A stretch of 64,000 nucleotides of DNA from Deltaproteobacteria bacterium (GCA_020632995.1 JACKEN010000002.1:372001-436000), one strand, 5' to 3'. Numbered from the stretch's first letter, positions 1 through 9,234 are shown. The notes: generated by a model not told the origin, from the sequence alone. Translations and numbers: made by a program.

Positions 1-888
1 GTCGACGGGGGCGGGCTCGGCCGGCGCCTCGAGCACGGGCGCGAGGGCGGCGATGACGTCGCCGGTCTTCTTGGCCTTCATCGCGCTCTGCAAGGCTTCC
101 TGCGCCTCCTCCGGGAGGGCGGGCACGACCTCCTCCTCGAGGAGCTCGCGCGCGTGGTCGAAGACCTCCAGCCCCGCGTCCTGCCGCGAGTACTGGGTCG
201 GGAGGCCGGCCAGCACCGCGAGGGCGGCGCGGGCGGGGTAGCTCGCCCCCTCCGGCTCCTCCTTGGCGCAGTCGGCGATCGCCAGGCCCACCACCCGGCC
301 GGCCAGCTTCTCGCTCCCCGACAACAGCGCCGCGCCGTACAGGGCGCCCCGCCGGTCGGGGGACACCGCCCCGGCCCGGTTCAGGCCCTTGTCGAGGAAC
401 GCGACGGTGTCGTCGCTGCCCACGATGCCGAGCGCGGTGGCCACCGCCGCGAAGGCCTCGTCGTCGAGCCGCCCCCGCGCCTTCACCGCGTCGAGCAGGC
501 GCTCGGGTGCGAGCTGCCCGAGCGCGGTCGCGCACACCGCGGCCAACTCGCCGTGGGCGGTCGCGAAGCGCTCGAGGAGCGCGTCGGCGGCGGGGCGGTA
601 CTTCTTGGCCTCCAGCACCCCGATCGCCTCGATCGCCACGAGGTCGTCGCCCTCCCGCACCCTGGCCGCGAGCGCGTCGAGCACCTCGGGCTCGCTCCGC
701 AAGCTGGCCTGCTCGATGGCGAAGGTGCGGACGAGCGGGTTCGCGTGCCCGAGGAGGGCCACGATCCGCTCGGTGCTCATGATGTGGTGGGCCTCGGGGG
801 CAGTGCCGGGGTGGGGGAGATCCACCTCGGGCTCGGGGAGCCCTTGGGTGGGCGCGGGGGTGGCGCTGCCGCCGATGATCAGGGACAT
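1..888 (-). CDS. HEAT-repeat-like protein, 3' end cut by window edge
   Basis: The frame opens at an ATG at 888 and stays open for 296 codons to the left edge of the window without a stop, so the C-terminus is missing. The product has no signal peptide or membrane segment and is made of Ala/Leu/Glu-rich helices in repeating units of about 30 residues, as in HEAT/PBS-lyase-type repeat proteins. Such repeats are protein-interaction scaffolds; no catalytic motif is visible. It lies 44 bases downstream of the HD phosphohydrolase gene on the same strand and may be the third gene of that operon. The repeat class is inferred from pattern only. Confidence 0.7.
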   Translation of the reverse strand, partial: MSLIIGGSATPAPTQGLPEPEVDLPHPGTAPEAHHIMSTERIVALLGHANPLVRTFAIEQASLRSEPEVLDALAARVREGDDLVAIEAIGVLEAKKYRPAADALLERFATAHGELAAVCATALGQLAPERLLDAVKARGRLDDEAFAAVATALGIVGSDDTVAFLDKGLNRAGAVSPDRRGALYGAALLSGSEKLAGRVVGLAIADCAKEEPEGASYPARAALAVLAGLPTQYSRQDAGLEVFDHARELLEEEVVPALPEEAQEALQSAMKAKKTGDVIAALAPVLEAPAEPAPVD

Positions 889-932
889 GGGGCGGGCTTA
901 GGACGGCAGGCCCCCAAAGTCGAGCAAAGCCG

Positions 933-2276
933 TCAGGACATGGCCCGGAGCGCGGCCTTGGCCTCGTCCACCCGCTCCGGGTCGACGTACACCCGGGCCA
1001 GCTCCACCGACCCCGCGTAGCGCCGATACAAGGGCACGTACTCTTCCACCGGGAAGCTCTGGCCCGCCTCCACTACGTACAGGTCGGGGGCCCCCGCCGC
1101 GGCGGGGGGCTGGCTCCCGCCCGGGTTGAAGTACTTCGAGACGCTCCCCTTCACGGTGTAGACGAGGGCCGGGATGCCCTGCGCCTGCAAGCTGTCCTTC
1201 ACCTCCTCGGGGTCGGGGGTGCCCCGGCCCGGGAGGTCCACCGAGGCGGAGATCCCGGTGCCTCCGGTGGGGTCCTGGCGGACCTCCAGCACCATCTTGT
1301 AGGCGCGGCGCTGGGCCATGCGCTGGGCCCAGGGGCTCCTGGAGGTCCGTAGCCGGTGCAGGAGGAACACGTCGTCGCAGGACAGGTAGGCGTCGACGTC
1401 GGCGGGGAGCTCCAGCTCCTCTGGCGCGTCGAGGTGGTAGCGCGCGAGCATCGCCTCGTAGGCGATGGGGATGTGGTTCAGGTACACCGCCAGGAACATG
1501 TGGTGGCGGGACAAGAGGTAGTCCTCGAACCCGAACCCGGCCCGGGCGTCCAGCCCGAGGAAGATGTGGCCGCCCTCCTCGACCGGGAGCAGGTTGTCGA
1601 GCAGCCACTCGTGGTCGTAGCGGCCGTACGGGACCCCCGCGTAGTAGGAGTCGCGGAGCAGGTAGTCCATCCGGTCCGCGTCGAGCTCCGAGCTCACGCA
1701 TTGCACGAGCAGGGGGAGCCAGTCGCGGCCCTGGATGACGAAGCGCGCCCCGTCGCCCACCGCGTGGCCGGCGATGATCGCCGCGACGTCCTCGGGGGTG
1801 ACGCCGTCGGCCTCGAAGCGCGCGCGGATCACGTCGGCGAGGCTGGAGCGCGCCACGATGGCGAGGGTGTAGTCCTCGTGGGTGGCGCGTCGGACCTCGG
1901 TCGGAGCGAAGGGCCCGAGGTCCAGCTCGGACACCATCGGCATGAAGCGCTCGGTGGTGTGCGACAGCGGCGCGTGGCCGAGGTCGTGGAAGAGGGCGGC
2001 CAGCCGCAGGGTCTGGACGAGGCGCTTCGCCTCGCTCGCCTCGAGCTCGAAGTGGCGCAAGAGAGACTGCAACATCCGAGTGGCCACGTGCTGGGTGCCG
2101 AGGCCGTGGGCGTAGCGGGTGTGGGTGGCCCCGGGGTAGGCGAGGTCGGCGAGCCCCAGCTGCTTGATCAGGCGCAGGCGCTGGAAGGCGGGGTGGTCCA
2201 CCACCGCGACCTCCCGCCGCGACAGCTGCAGGGTCCCGTGGATGGGATCCCGGATCTGGAGGGTCTTCTCCTTCAT
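933..2276 (-). CDS. HD-domain phosphohydrolase, SAMHD1/dNTPase-like
   Basis: A 447-residue cytoplasmic protein of the HD superfamily, like YdhJ/SAMHD1-type proteins that hydrolyse (deoxy)nucleotides. Visible signatures are the N-terminal IRDPIHGT block, a histidine in HTRYAHGLGTQ, the HD pair in LFHDLGHAPLSH, and a later conserved ELDADRMDYLLRDS block that supplies the last metal-binding aspartate. The length suits a full HD core with a C-terminal helical extension. Its ATG overlaps the stop of the upstream lipoprotein gene by four bases, which suggests translational coupling. Metal-dependent phosphohydrolase activity is known for the family; dNTP as substrate is an inference. Confidence 0.88.
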   Translation of the reverse strand: MKEKTLQIRDPIHGTLQLSRREVAVVDHPAFQRLRLIKQLGLADLAYPGATHTRYAHGLGTQHVATRMLQSLLRHFELEASEAKRLVQTLRLAALFHDLGHAPLSHTTERFMPMVSELDLGPFAPTEVRRATHEDYTLAIVARSSLADVIRARFEADGVTPEDVAAIIAGHAVGDGARFVIQGRDWLPLLVQCVSSELDADRMDYLLRDSYYAGVPYGRYDHEWLLDNLLPVEEGGHIFLGLDARAGFGFEDYLLSRHHMFLAVYLNHIPIAYEAMLARYHLDAPEELELPADVDAYLSCDDVFLLHRLRTSRSPWAQRMAQRRAYKMVLEVRQDPTGGTGISASVDLPGRGTPDPEEVKDSLQAQGIPALVYTVKGSVSKYFNPGGSQPPAAAGAPDLYVVEAGQSFPVEEYVPLYRRYAGSVELARVYVDPERVDEAKAALRAMS

Positions 2277-3589
2277 CCCTGTGACCTCAGCTCGAAGAAG
2301 CGGAACAACAGCCCGTATGGGGTCACGTCGCCGCCCACGTTCTCGGGCGGGCCCAACAGGAGCCGGTGGGTGCGGGTCACGTCGTCGGTCACCGACCTCA
2401 CCACGCTCTCGTTGAAGCCGCTGGTGCGGACCCGCACCTGATCCGTGAAGAGGATGCGGCCGTCCCCGTCCGCGAAGTACACCTCCACCGCGTCGTCCGG
2501 GAGCTTGGTGAGCCGGAGCATCGTCGGCAGGGCCTCCACCGGGTCCCGCTCCGCCGCCGGGAGCGCGTCGGCCGCATCGGACCTGAGCGTCAACAGAGCT
2601 TGCATCGCAGGCAGGAAGGGGTCGAGGTAGAGCGGCGTCATGGTGCGCTCCGTGGTCGGCAGGCCCTCGATGGCGGCGGCGTAGCGGTCGGGGTGGTAGC
2701 GCATCTCCAGGGTCATCGCCTGGGGGGTCACGCGCACCGTCACCGGCTTGTCGGTGAGCTTCTGTAGGGCGGCGGCGAGCCCGCCCGAGGCCAGCGCCTT
2801 CTGCAGGCCGTCCTGCAGCGCCTTCGAGACCCGGCTCGCGTCGAGGTTCACCGCGAAGACCGCCCGTCGATCCGCCTCGAGCAGGGCGGCGAGGGTCAGC
2901 TCACGCTGGCAGCGCTCGTAGCGGATCCGGGTCTCGTCCACCCCCTTGATCTCCTGGATCGTGTTCGCCTTCAGCTTGGGCATCACCCGCCGGTAGAGCC
3001 GGTCGGCGGCGGGGCAGGCCCCGCGGTCGGCGAGGCGGTTGGCCATGGTGAGGATGCGGAGGGGCGGCGCCGCCCCCGGGTCGGTCCACTTCTTGCCGAG
3101 GGCCATCGAGAGCAGGTCCGCCACCCGCTCGGGCGCCGGGGCGCCCCCGGCCGGGCCCCGCGTGGCGGGGATCACGACGTGGTGCACGACGAGGTCCTCC
3201 TCGAGCACGAGCACGTCCGCGCTGGCGCGCCAGCCGCCGGCCTCGGGGGAGACCTCAACCACCACGAGATCGTCCACCCCGGCCTCGGTGAGGGTGACCA
3301 GGAGGTCCACCGGCAGGCCCGGCCCGGGGAGCGCGTAGTGCGCCACTTCGGAGCGATAGAGGTTCTTCAGGCGCTTGGCCATGGCGCGCCGGAAGGCCTG
3401 TTGATCCGCGGGGGTGGGGGCGGGCGGGGTGAAGCGCACCGCCAGCGCCAGCTCGCGCCGGGCCAGCTTGATGAAGGGGCGGGCGGGGGCCTCCTCGGGC
3501 GGGGCGGCCGGGGTGGCGCAGGCGCCGAGGGCGAGGGCGGCGGCGACCAACGTGGGCACCTGGGCGAGGCGGGCCATCGGCGGGGCCAT
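2273..3589 (-). CDS. Predicted lipoprotein of unknown function
   Basis: A 438-residue protein with a signal peptide ending in the lipobox LGAC (Cys24), so it is probably a lipid-anchored periplasmic or outer-membrane protein. An alternative in-frame ATG at 3577 would give a shorter signal peptide and cannot be excluded; neither start has a clear Shine-Dalgarno. I do not recognise a domain. The body is mixed helix and strand, with a Cys pair in the middle (GACPAADRL and RYERCQRE) that could form a disulfide. It overlaps the HD phosphohydrolase gene by four bases and is the first gene of the operon. It is divergent from the metallophosphoesterase gene, with the promoters between 3590 and 3727. 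Confidence 0.75.
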   Translation of the reverse strand: MAPPMARLAQVPTLVAAALALGACATPAAPPEEAPARPFIKLARRELALAVRFTPPAPTPADQQAFRRAMAKRLKNLYRSEVAHYALPGPGLPVDLLVTLTEAGVDDLVVVEVSPEAGGWRASADVLVLEEDLVVHHVVIPATRGPAGGAPAPERVADLLSMALGKKWTDPGAAPPLRILTMANRLADRGACPAADRLYRRVMPKLKANTIQEIKGVDETRIRYERCQRELTLAALLEADRRAVFAVNLDASRVSKALQDGLQKALASGGLAAALQKLTDKPVTVRVTPQAMTLEMRYHPDRYAAAIEGLPTTERTMTPLYLDPFLPAMQALLTLRSDAADALPAAERDPVEALPTMLRLTKLPDDAVEVYFADGDGRILFTDQVRVRTSGFNESVVRSVTDDVTRTHRLLLGPPENVGGDVTPYGLLFRFFELRSQG

Positions 3590-3727
3590 GTCAGCACAAC
3601 AACCGCCGAGCGGGGGAAAAATCGAAGGGGGGCGGGGTCCGGGGGCTACCCAGGGGCGGGTGGGATCCTATAGCTTGGGTAGGTCGGTCTCTGCGCGGGT
3701 GCGCAGGTGAGGAGGTTGAGAATTCGG

Positions 3728-4726
3728 ATGAGCAGCGGTGGGCGTGGAGTGCTCCTGGGACACATCACGGACGCGCACGTGGCCCCGCTCGGCCGCCCCA
3801 CCACCGTCCTCAAGCACCACTCGGTGCGCATCATCGAAGATCTGGTCGACCAGCTCCGCCTCCGCGGCGTCGACCTCGCCCTGTTCGGCGGCGACAACAT
3901 CGACAACCGCGGCCACGGTCACGAGGACCTCGAGGCCTTCGCGGCGGCGGCGGAGCGGCTCGATCGCTTCGTCACCATCATCGGCAACCACGAGGCGTCG
4001 TCGCCCGCGCGCGGGCGCATCACCGCCGACGACTTCGCTCGCCGCATGGACGGCCGCGGGATCCGCAGGGGGGCTTACAACTTCGTGGAGTCGGTGGACG
4101 ACGTCCGGATCATCGGCATCGACACCACCCTGCAGGGGAGCCCGGGCGGCTACGTCTCGCGCGCGACCATGAGCTTCCTCGCCCGCGCGCTCCACGAGGG
4201 CGACGAGCCCCACGTGGTGGTGCTCGGCCACCACCTCCTGTACCGCTCCTGGGAGCCGTACTCGCTCAGCACCTGGGACCACGAGTACCTGGTGGCGAAC
4301 CGCGAGCACGTGACCGCGCTGTTGGCGAGCTCGCCCCGGGTGCGGGCCTACCTGTGCGGCCACCACCACGCCTCGCGGATCCAGCGCGTGCTCACGCGCG
4401 GGCACCACGGCGGCTTCTATCAGATCCTCACCGCCTCGCCGGTGGCCTTCCCGCACCACGCGCGCCTGTTGCGCTTCGCCGCCGACGGGATCCACGTAGA
4501 GACCCTGGTGCCGCGCATCGAGGGGCTGGTCGAGGAGGGCCGGGACGCGGTGCTCTACGGGCGCAAGGCGCGCCGCTACGCCACCTTGGGGGCGAGCCGG
4601 ACGTTCTTGGAGTACGTGCAGGGCGGGCCGCGCGACAACGAGGTGGTGCTGCCCTACGACGCCGCGCCGGTCTTGGAGCGCCGGGGCGTCACCCCGCTCC
4701 CGCACCTCGCGCCGCGGATCAGTTGA
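3728..4726 (+). CDS. Calcineurin-like metallophosphoesterase
   Basis: A 332-residue protein with the complete dinuclear metallophosphoesterase motif series: DAH (Asp15, His17), GGDN (Asp56, Asn57), GNHE (Asn87, His88), GHH and GHHH. These residues coordinate two metal ions in this family, which hydrolyses phosphomono- or diesters. No signal peptide is visible. I chose the ATG at 3728 because GGAGG lies at 3711-3715; an in-frame GTG at 3707 would add seven residues upstream of that site. The 3' end overlaps the convergent AgmX-type gene by eight bases. The substrate cannot be told from the sequence; cAMP-type and UDP-sugar-type phosphoesterases share these motifs. Confidence 0.88.
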   Translation: MSSGGRGVLLGHITDAHVAPLGRPTTVLKHHSVRIIEDLVDQLRLRGVDLALFGGDNIDNRGHGHEDLEAFAAAAERLDRFVTIIGNHEASSPARGRITADDFARRMDGRGIRRGAYNFVESVDDVRIIGIDTTLQGSPGGYVSRATMSFLARALHEGDEPHVVVLGHHLLYRSWEPYSLSTWDHEYLVANREHVTALLASSPRVRAYLCGHHHASRIQRVLTRGHHGGFYQILTASPVAFPHHARLLRFAADGIHVETLVPRIEGLVEEGRDAVLYGRKARRYATLGASRTFLEYVQGGPRDNEVVLPYDAAPVLERRGVTPLPHLAPRIS

Positions 4727-5282
4727 CGCTGAACGAGAACGGGAAGCTCGCGTTCACGACCTCTTGGGTCACGCCCTCGTCGGTCTCGCCGGTGAACTGC
4801 GGGAAGGTCCAGTTCGGCACCACGCGCATGAGGCACTGGCCGATGGCGGAGCGCTTGACCCGCTTCGGGGCCACCGACACCTCGCTCACCCGGCCGGTCT
4901 TCTTCACCGCGAGATCCAGGATGAGGCGGTCCGACCACTCCGGGTCCTCGGCCAGCTGGGCCTTGTAGCAGGCGCGCACGTCCACCATGTGCTGCTGCAC
5001 GACGGTCGAGATGTCGTCGGGGGAGAGGAGCGGCGGGGTGTAGATGCCCATCCGGCCGCTCGCCACCATGACCAGCCCGGTGTTGCCCGCGCCGTTCTCG
5101 GGGAGCTTGCTCGGGTCGTCGGTGGGCTTCATCTTCACCGCGATCACGGGGCCTTGGGCCTTGGTCAGGGCGGCCATGCGCTTGGCGAACTCCGCGTCCT
5201 CGTCGGCGGGCGGGGCGGCCACCGCGGGGACGGCGACGAGCAGGGTCAGGGCGGCGAGGGCGCTGCGGAGACCGGGGACCAT
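4719..5282 (-). CDS. Exported AgmX/PglI C-terminal-domain protein
   Basis: A 187-residue protein with a signal peptide (cleavage probably after VPAVAA). Its C-terminal half has the pattern of the AgmX/PglI C-terminal domain common in Myxococcota: a VVQQHMVDVRACY block, LILDLAVKKTGRVSEV, a conserved Cys in IGQCLMR, and the end WTFPQF...FPFSFSV. In longer relatives this domain sits at the C-terminus of gliding or polarity proteins; here it stands alone behind a short linker. Two cysteines at the expected spacing probably form a disulfide. The function is unknown. The gene converges on, and overlaps, the metallophosphoesterase gene. Confidence 0.8.
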   Translation of the reverse strand: MVPGLRSALAALTLLVAVPAVAAPPADEDAEFAKRMAALTKAQGPVIAVKMKPTDDPSKLPENGAGNTGLVMVASGRMGIYTPPLLSPDDISTVVQQHMVDVRACYKAQLAEDPEWSDRLILDLAVKKTGRVSEVSVAPKRVKRSAIGQCLMRVVPNWTFPQFTGETDEGVTQEVVNASFPFSFSVN

Positions 5283-5382
5283 GGCCTCATGGTACGGACT
5301 GGAAGGCCGAAGGCAAAGCTCCGGGTGATTTTGCGCGCGCTCACGGCACCGGTGGCAGGGGGACGGGAGGTCCGGTCCGGGG

Positions 5383-5388
5383 TATCAA
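5383..5388 (+). promoter_or_regulatory. -10-like hexamer, probable leaderless start
   Basis: TATCAA lies six bases before the ATG at 5395, with no Shine-Dalgarno between. The spacing would place transcription initiation at or next to the start codon. A -35 element is not evident. Confidence 0.4.
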
Positions 5389-5394
5389 CGGGTT

Positions 5395-6885
5395 ATGAGG
5401 CGGTTGGGGGTAGCGGCCCTGGGGGTCGCCCTGATGTGGGGCGGGCCCGCGGCGGCCCAGCTGGACGGGGATCAGGCCAAGGCCCTGGCTGACGCCGAGG
5501 CGGCGGCCTCGCCCACCAACAACGGCGCCCTCACCGGGGAGCTGGGCTTCGGGGGGCTGGGCGAGGACTACTTCCTGACCCTCTCGGTCGGCTTCAACTT
5601 CGACCGCGACAACTACGGGTTCGGGGTGCAAGTCCCCTTGCGCCTGCGGATCTGGGACCGCGACCCCAAGAACGACGCCGACTACGGCGGGGTGCTCCGG
5701 CGCGAGGACTGGGACCAGCCCTCGGACTACCTGCGCATCCTCCGCTACGTCTACATCGGGCAGGCTGACAAGCGCGGGCCCTACTACGTGCGGGTGGGCG
5801 AGCTGTCGGCCCTCTCGGTGGGCCACGGCACCATCATGCACCGCTACTTCAACGGCATCGACGCGAACAAGTGGCGCACCGGCGTCAACGTGGCGGTGAA
5901 CGTGGACGCCTACCACGGTGAGGTGATGCTGGGGGACCTCCTGGACCCGTACCTGGTGGGGATGCGCTTCAGCATGCGCCCCTTCGACGCGGTGAACCCG
6001 GAGAAGGAGACCCGCAACCCGTGGCTGTCGCGCCTGGTGGTGGGGCACTCGCTCTTCCTCGACGGCAAGGCGCCCATCGGCTACGCGCGGGACGCCGAGG
6101 GCCAGATCGTGCGCACGGATCAGGGCACGCCCGAGGTGAGCCGGGAGCGGGCGCTGTTGGTGCTGGGCCTGGTGGACGTTGCCTACGAGGTGCTCGACAC
6201 CGAGCTCCTCCGCATCACCCCGTACATGGACATCAACAAGATCACCCAGGTCCACCACGGCTGGGGCTGGCACCTCGGGATCTTGTACAACCTGAAGCTC
6301 CCGCTCGGCTTCGACGACTTCGTGGCCGACGCCCGCACCGAGTTCCGCTTCGTCTCGAGCGACTACGTGGGGCCCTACTTCAACCCGGTCTACGAGATCG
6401 AGCGCTACCAGCACCTCGACCCGGCGAGCGCGGTGGCGCAACCCAAGTTGCTCTACCTGTGCGGCGGTGATCCGTCGTGCGACGTGGCGGTGGGCGGGCC
6501 CCGGGCCGGCTGGTACTTCGAGGCGCGAGCGGGGCTCCCCCAGTGGTTCTTCGTGGGCGCGGAGTACCTGGACTACGCGGGGCCGCGGGCGGACGGGCAG
6601 TTCCGGGTCTCGCTGGAGGTCCCGGCGCTGGAGTTCGTGCAGCTGTCCGCCTACTACTTTCGGGTCAACGTGGACGGCCCCGGCGACCTGTTCGCGATCG
6701 ACGACAAGAGCGCCATCGTGGCCCAGGCCAAGGTCCCGCTGTACTGGGTGTTCACGCTGAACCTCCGGTGGTGGCGGGTGTGGCGCTCCTGCGGGAACGC
6801 GGGGACGGTCTGCCAGGACGCGGGCGAGGGCTACCAGTCGGTGGACGACTGGAGCGTGGGGGTGGGGGCCAGCTTCACGTTCTGA
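5395..6885 (+). CDS. Outer-membrane beta-barrel-like protein
   Basis: A 496-residue exported protein with an N-terminal signal peptide (cleavage after GPAAA). The mature part is rich in alternating hydrophobic and aromatic strands with Tyr/Trp girdles and ends in a C-terminal phenylalanine (GASFTF), the usual BAM-recognition end of outer-membrane barrels. A short Cys-containing loop (CGGDPSC) lies in the second half, and another Cys pair lies near the end. I do not recognise a specific porin or transporter family. It is monocistronic: its 3' end overlaps the convergent oxidoreductase gene by 11 bases. The barrel assignment is an inference from composition. Confidence 0.75.
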   Translation: MRRLGVAALGVALMWGGPAAAQLDGDQAKALADAEAAASPTNNGALTGELGFGGLGEDYFLTLSVGFNFDRDNYGFGVQVPLRLRIWDRDPKNDADYGGVLRREDWDQPSDYLRILRYVYIGQADKRGPYYVRVGELSALSVGHGTIMHRYFNGIDANKWRTGVNVAVNVDAYHGEVMLGDLLDPYLVGMRFSMRPFDAVNPEKETRNPWLSRLVVGHSLFLDGKAPIGYARDAEGQIVRTDQGTPEVSRERALLVLGLVDVAYEVLDTELLRITPYMDINKITQVHHGWGWHLGILYNLKLPLGFDDFVADARTEFRFVSSDYVGPYFNPVYEIERYQHLDPASAVAQPKLLYLCGGDPSCDVAVGGPRAGWYFEARAGLPQWFFVGAEYLDYAGPRADGQFRVSLEVPALEFVQLSAYYFRVNVDGPGDLFAIDDKSAIVAQAKVPLYWVFTLNLRWWRVWRSCGNAGTVCQDAGEGYQSVDDWSVGVGASFTF

Positions 6886-7483
6886 CTCGAGGCACGAGCG
6901 CCGCGAATCGCTGCTCGACCTGTTGAAGCCAGAGCTCGCGTTTCGCGTGGGGCACCTGCTTCACGCGGTTGAAGCTGAGCCACCTCAACCTGCGGTACCC
7001 CATCTTCCAGAAGGTCCCGAGGATGAGCGCCTTCTTGATCGCGTTGCCGAAGAGCAACGAATAGAGCCACCGCGGCGTGTTCATGGTCGTGAGCACCGTG
7101 ACGCCGCTCAGCTTGTTCCACAGGGGCCGCATCCGAGTGTTCTGCGGATTCGCGTAGTCGTACGCGACGCCCGGGAAGATCACCTTGTCGATGAACCCCT
7201 TGGTGAGCGCTGGCATGAGCTCCCACCAGATCGGGAAGATGAAGACGAGGTGGTCTGCGCGGCTCAGCCGCTCCCGATAGGACATGACCTGGGGATCGAC
7301 CGGCGCCTTCGCGCGAAAGGCGACGAGGTCCGCGGCGGACATCACCGGGTTGAAGCCGTCCCGATCGAGGTGGATCAGGTCCACCTGGTGGTCGGCCCGT
7401 GCGAGGCCGCGCGTGACCGCCTGCAGCATGGCGCTGCAGTAGCTCCCCTCGTACGGGTGGTTGAAGACGATGGCGACCTTCAT
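6875..7483 (-). CDS. Flavodoxin-fold NAD(P)H oxidoreductase
   Basis: A 202-residue protein of the Flavodoxin_2/NAD(P)H quinone reductase family. It begins MKVAIVFNHPYEGSYCSAML, the phosphate-binding loop for FMN or FAD, and contains FIFPIWWELMPALTKGFID, the typical second flavin-binding segment of MdaB- and NQO1-type enzymes. They usually carry out two-electron reduction of quinones or similar electrophiles. The ATG at 7483 fits the family N-terminus; longer in-frame extensions would run into the divergent tetR-type gene. The two genes share a 60-base AT-richer intergenic region, the usual arrangement for a regulator controlling a detoxification enzyme. Confidence 0.85.
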   Translation of the reverse strand: MKVAIVFNHPYEGSYCSAMLQAVTRGLARADHQVDLIHLDRDGFNPVMSAADLVAFRAKAPVDPQVMSYRERLSRADHLVFIFPIWWELMPALTKGFIDKVIFPGVAYDYANPQNTRMRPLWNKLSGVTVLTTMNTPRWLYSLLFGNAIKKALILGTFWKMGYRRLRWLSFNRVKQVPHAKRELWLQQVEQRFAALVPRVRT

Positions 7484-7494
7484 GTGATAAATGT

Positions 7495-7506
7495 AAGCAT
7501 ATACTT
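7495..7506. promoter_or_regulatory. Candidate operator between oxidoreductase and tetR-type gene
   Basis: AAGCATATACTT is a 12-base palindrome with one mismatched pair, in the centre of the short AT-rich divergent intergenic region. TetR-family repressors typically bind such inverted repeats overlapping both promoters. Binding is inferred from position only. Confidence 0.4.
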
Positions 7507-7543
7507 TTGTTCCGACAACTTGCATTCCGAGAGGGCACCGAGC

Positions 7544-8137
7544 ATGGCCACCAAGAAGCTCACGCCTCGCAAGCGCCCGCGACAGGAACGATCCGTCGCG
7601 ACGGTCGAGGCGATCCTGCAGGCAGCGACTTACATTCTGACGAAGCGCGGCTGGGCGGCGTTCACCACCAACGCGGTGGCGGAGAAGGCGGGGGTGAACA
7701 TCGCCTCGCTCTACCAGTACTTCCCGAACAAGGAGGCGCTCGTCGCAGAGCTGCGGCGGCGGCATGTCGAGGAGATGGATCGCCACTGGCCGGACCCGCC
7801 TGCGGATCTGGCGCTGCCCGAGTACCTCCGCGTCATGCTTGAGGCGGTGGTCGGTGAGCACCGGGTCAATCCGGCCTTGCACCGCGTGTTCGCCGAGCAG
7901 CTCCCCCGGACGAGGAGGGTGGGCGAGCTGCATGGCCCTGCGCAGCGTCGCTGGGCCGAGCGCATGGCGTCAGACGTGAAGGTGCCCGACCCAGACCTCG
8001 CACGGTTCATCACGGGCGTGGTCGTCCACGCCGTCATCCACGAGGCTGCAACGGCGCGGCCGGACCTGCTCGACCACCCGATGCTCGTCCCCGAGCTCGT
8101 GCGGCTCCTGGGGCCCTACCTCGCAGACGGCGGTTGA
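7544..8137 (+). CDS. TetR/AcrR-family transcriptional regulator
   Basis: A 197-residue regulator. The N-terminal 65 residues form a TetR helix-turn-helix: AILQAATYILTKRGWAAF, then TTNAVAEKAGVNIASLYQYF, the highly conserved recognition helix with its YQYF end. The C-terminal part is the all-helical ligand-binding and dimerisation domain, which varies by ligand. I chose the ATG at 7544; a much longer in-frame extension upstream would read through the divergent oxidoreductase gene and is not credible. It probably represses itself and the oxidoreductase through the intergenic palindrome, with a quinone-like or other electrophilic inducer. The inducer is a guess. Confidence 0.9.
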   Translation: MATKKLTPRKRPRQERSVATVEAILQAATYILTKRGWAAFTTNAVAEKAGVNIASLYQYFPNKEALVAELRRRHVEEMDRHWPDPPADLALPEYLRVMLEAVVGEHRVNPALHRVFAEQLPRTRRVGELHGPAQRRWAERMASDVKVPDPDLARFITGVVVHAVIHEAATARPDLLDHPMLVPELVRLLGPYLADGG

Positions 8138-8283
8138 CTCGAAGCCGGCGGCGTCCGTCTGCCTCGCCACGCACCGGGAGCCAGGTGCGCGGGATGCTGG
8201 TCCGCTCCAGGGCTGGACCGGGGCCGCTGGGGCTCAGGCTCCGCTTGCAGAGTATGCGTGGGCTCGGCTACGGTCCCCGCCGC

Positions 8284-9234
8284 GTGCAGGATTCCCCCCC
8301 AGAGCGAGGGCCCCTGGCAGGCCTGCTTGCGGCGCTCGCCCTCGCGGTGTTGGTGCTCACCGGGGCGCAGGGGATCTGGTTCTGGCTCACGGTGGACGAG
8401 GGGCCAAGCCCCGCCGCGGTCGAGGCGGCGTCCCAGGTGATCCGGGACGGCTACCAACCCGGGGATCTCATCCTGCTTGTGCCCGCCTACGCCACCCGAG
8501 CCCGGGAGCACCTGGGCGACCTCCACCCGCTGGCGGTGCTCGACCCGCTGGCCGAGGACTTCGAGGCTCACCCGCGGGTCTGGGTGCTGGGCCTCTTCGG
8601 CCAGGCCGAGGCGCTCCGCGCGTCCTTCGGCACCGCGGGCATGACCCTGGCCGCCACCGACACCTCGGCCCCCGGGGTCACGGTGGACCGCTACGACACC
8701 GGCGGGCGTGACGAGGTGACCTACGACTTCATGGCGCACCTGAAGGACGCCCGGGTCTGGCACGAGAAGGGCTCGACGCGCACCCCGTGCAGCCAGTGGC
8801 AGGACGTGAACGGCCAGGGCGGTCGCCTCGGGCGCTGGGCGTGCCCCTATGATCGGGACTGGTTCTACGTGGCGCCGGAGTGGCACCGGATGGGCGACCA
8901 CCTGCGGCTCTGCCTGTGGGCCCACCCGCCGAACGAGGGGCGCCTGGTGATCCAGTTCCCCCGCGTGCCCCTCACCGGGCGCCTGGTGGGCCGGGCCGGG
9001 CACACGCTGAACGGCTCGGTGAACGCGCGGGCCGCCGTCGACCTCGACGTCGCGGTGGAGCCGGAGCCGGCTCAGCGCTTCAGCTTCGAGCTCGAGGACA
9101 CCTGGCGCCCGTACATGCTCGACACCGCCACCGCGACCACCAGCACCGTGACCTTCGCGGTGTCGTCGGTGGACGCGGGGGTGAACCACTTCTGCTTCAC
9201 GGCCGAGCTCCGCCGCACCCGGGAGACGCCATGA
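8284..9234 (+). CDS. Membrane-anchored protein, unknown, coupled to glycosyltransferase
   Basis: A 316-residue protein with one N-terminal membrane segment (about residues 9-33) followed by a large extracytoplasmic domain with a few cysteines (for example CSQWQDV and CFTAELRR). I chose the GTG at 8284, which follows a TACGGT hexamer by nine bases and puts the membrane segment near the N-terminus; longer in-frame starts exist upstream in low-complexity Arg-rich sequence. Its stop overlaps the ATG of the next gene (ATGA), so it is almost certainly co-translated with the GT39-type glycosyltransferase. No family is recognised. A role assisting glycosylation of surface molecules is only a suggestion from context. 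Confidence 0.7.
   Translation: MQDSPPERGPLAGLLAALALAVLVLTGAQGIWFWLTVDEGPSPAAVEAASQVIRDGYQPGDLILLVPAYATRAREHLGDLHPLAVLDPLAEDFEAHPRVWVLGLFGQAEALRASFGTAGMTLAATDTSAPGVTVDRYDTGGRDEVTYDFMAHLKDARVWHEKGSTRTPCSQWQDVNGQGGRLGRWACPYDRDWFYVAPEWHRMGDHLRLCLWAHPPNEGRLVIQFPRVPLTGRLVGRAGHTLNGSVNARAAVDLDVAVEPEPAQRFSFELEDTWRPYMLDTATATTSTVTFAVSSVDAGVNHFCFTAELRRTRETP

Noticed and set aside
6923..7543. A long N-terminal extension of the TetR-family regulator
   Set aside because: It would be antisense to the flavodoxin-fold oxidoreductase and has no relation to TetR proteins.
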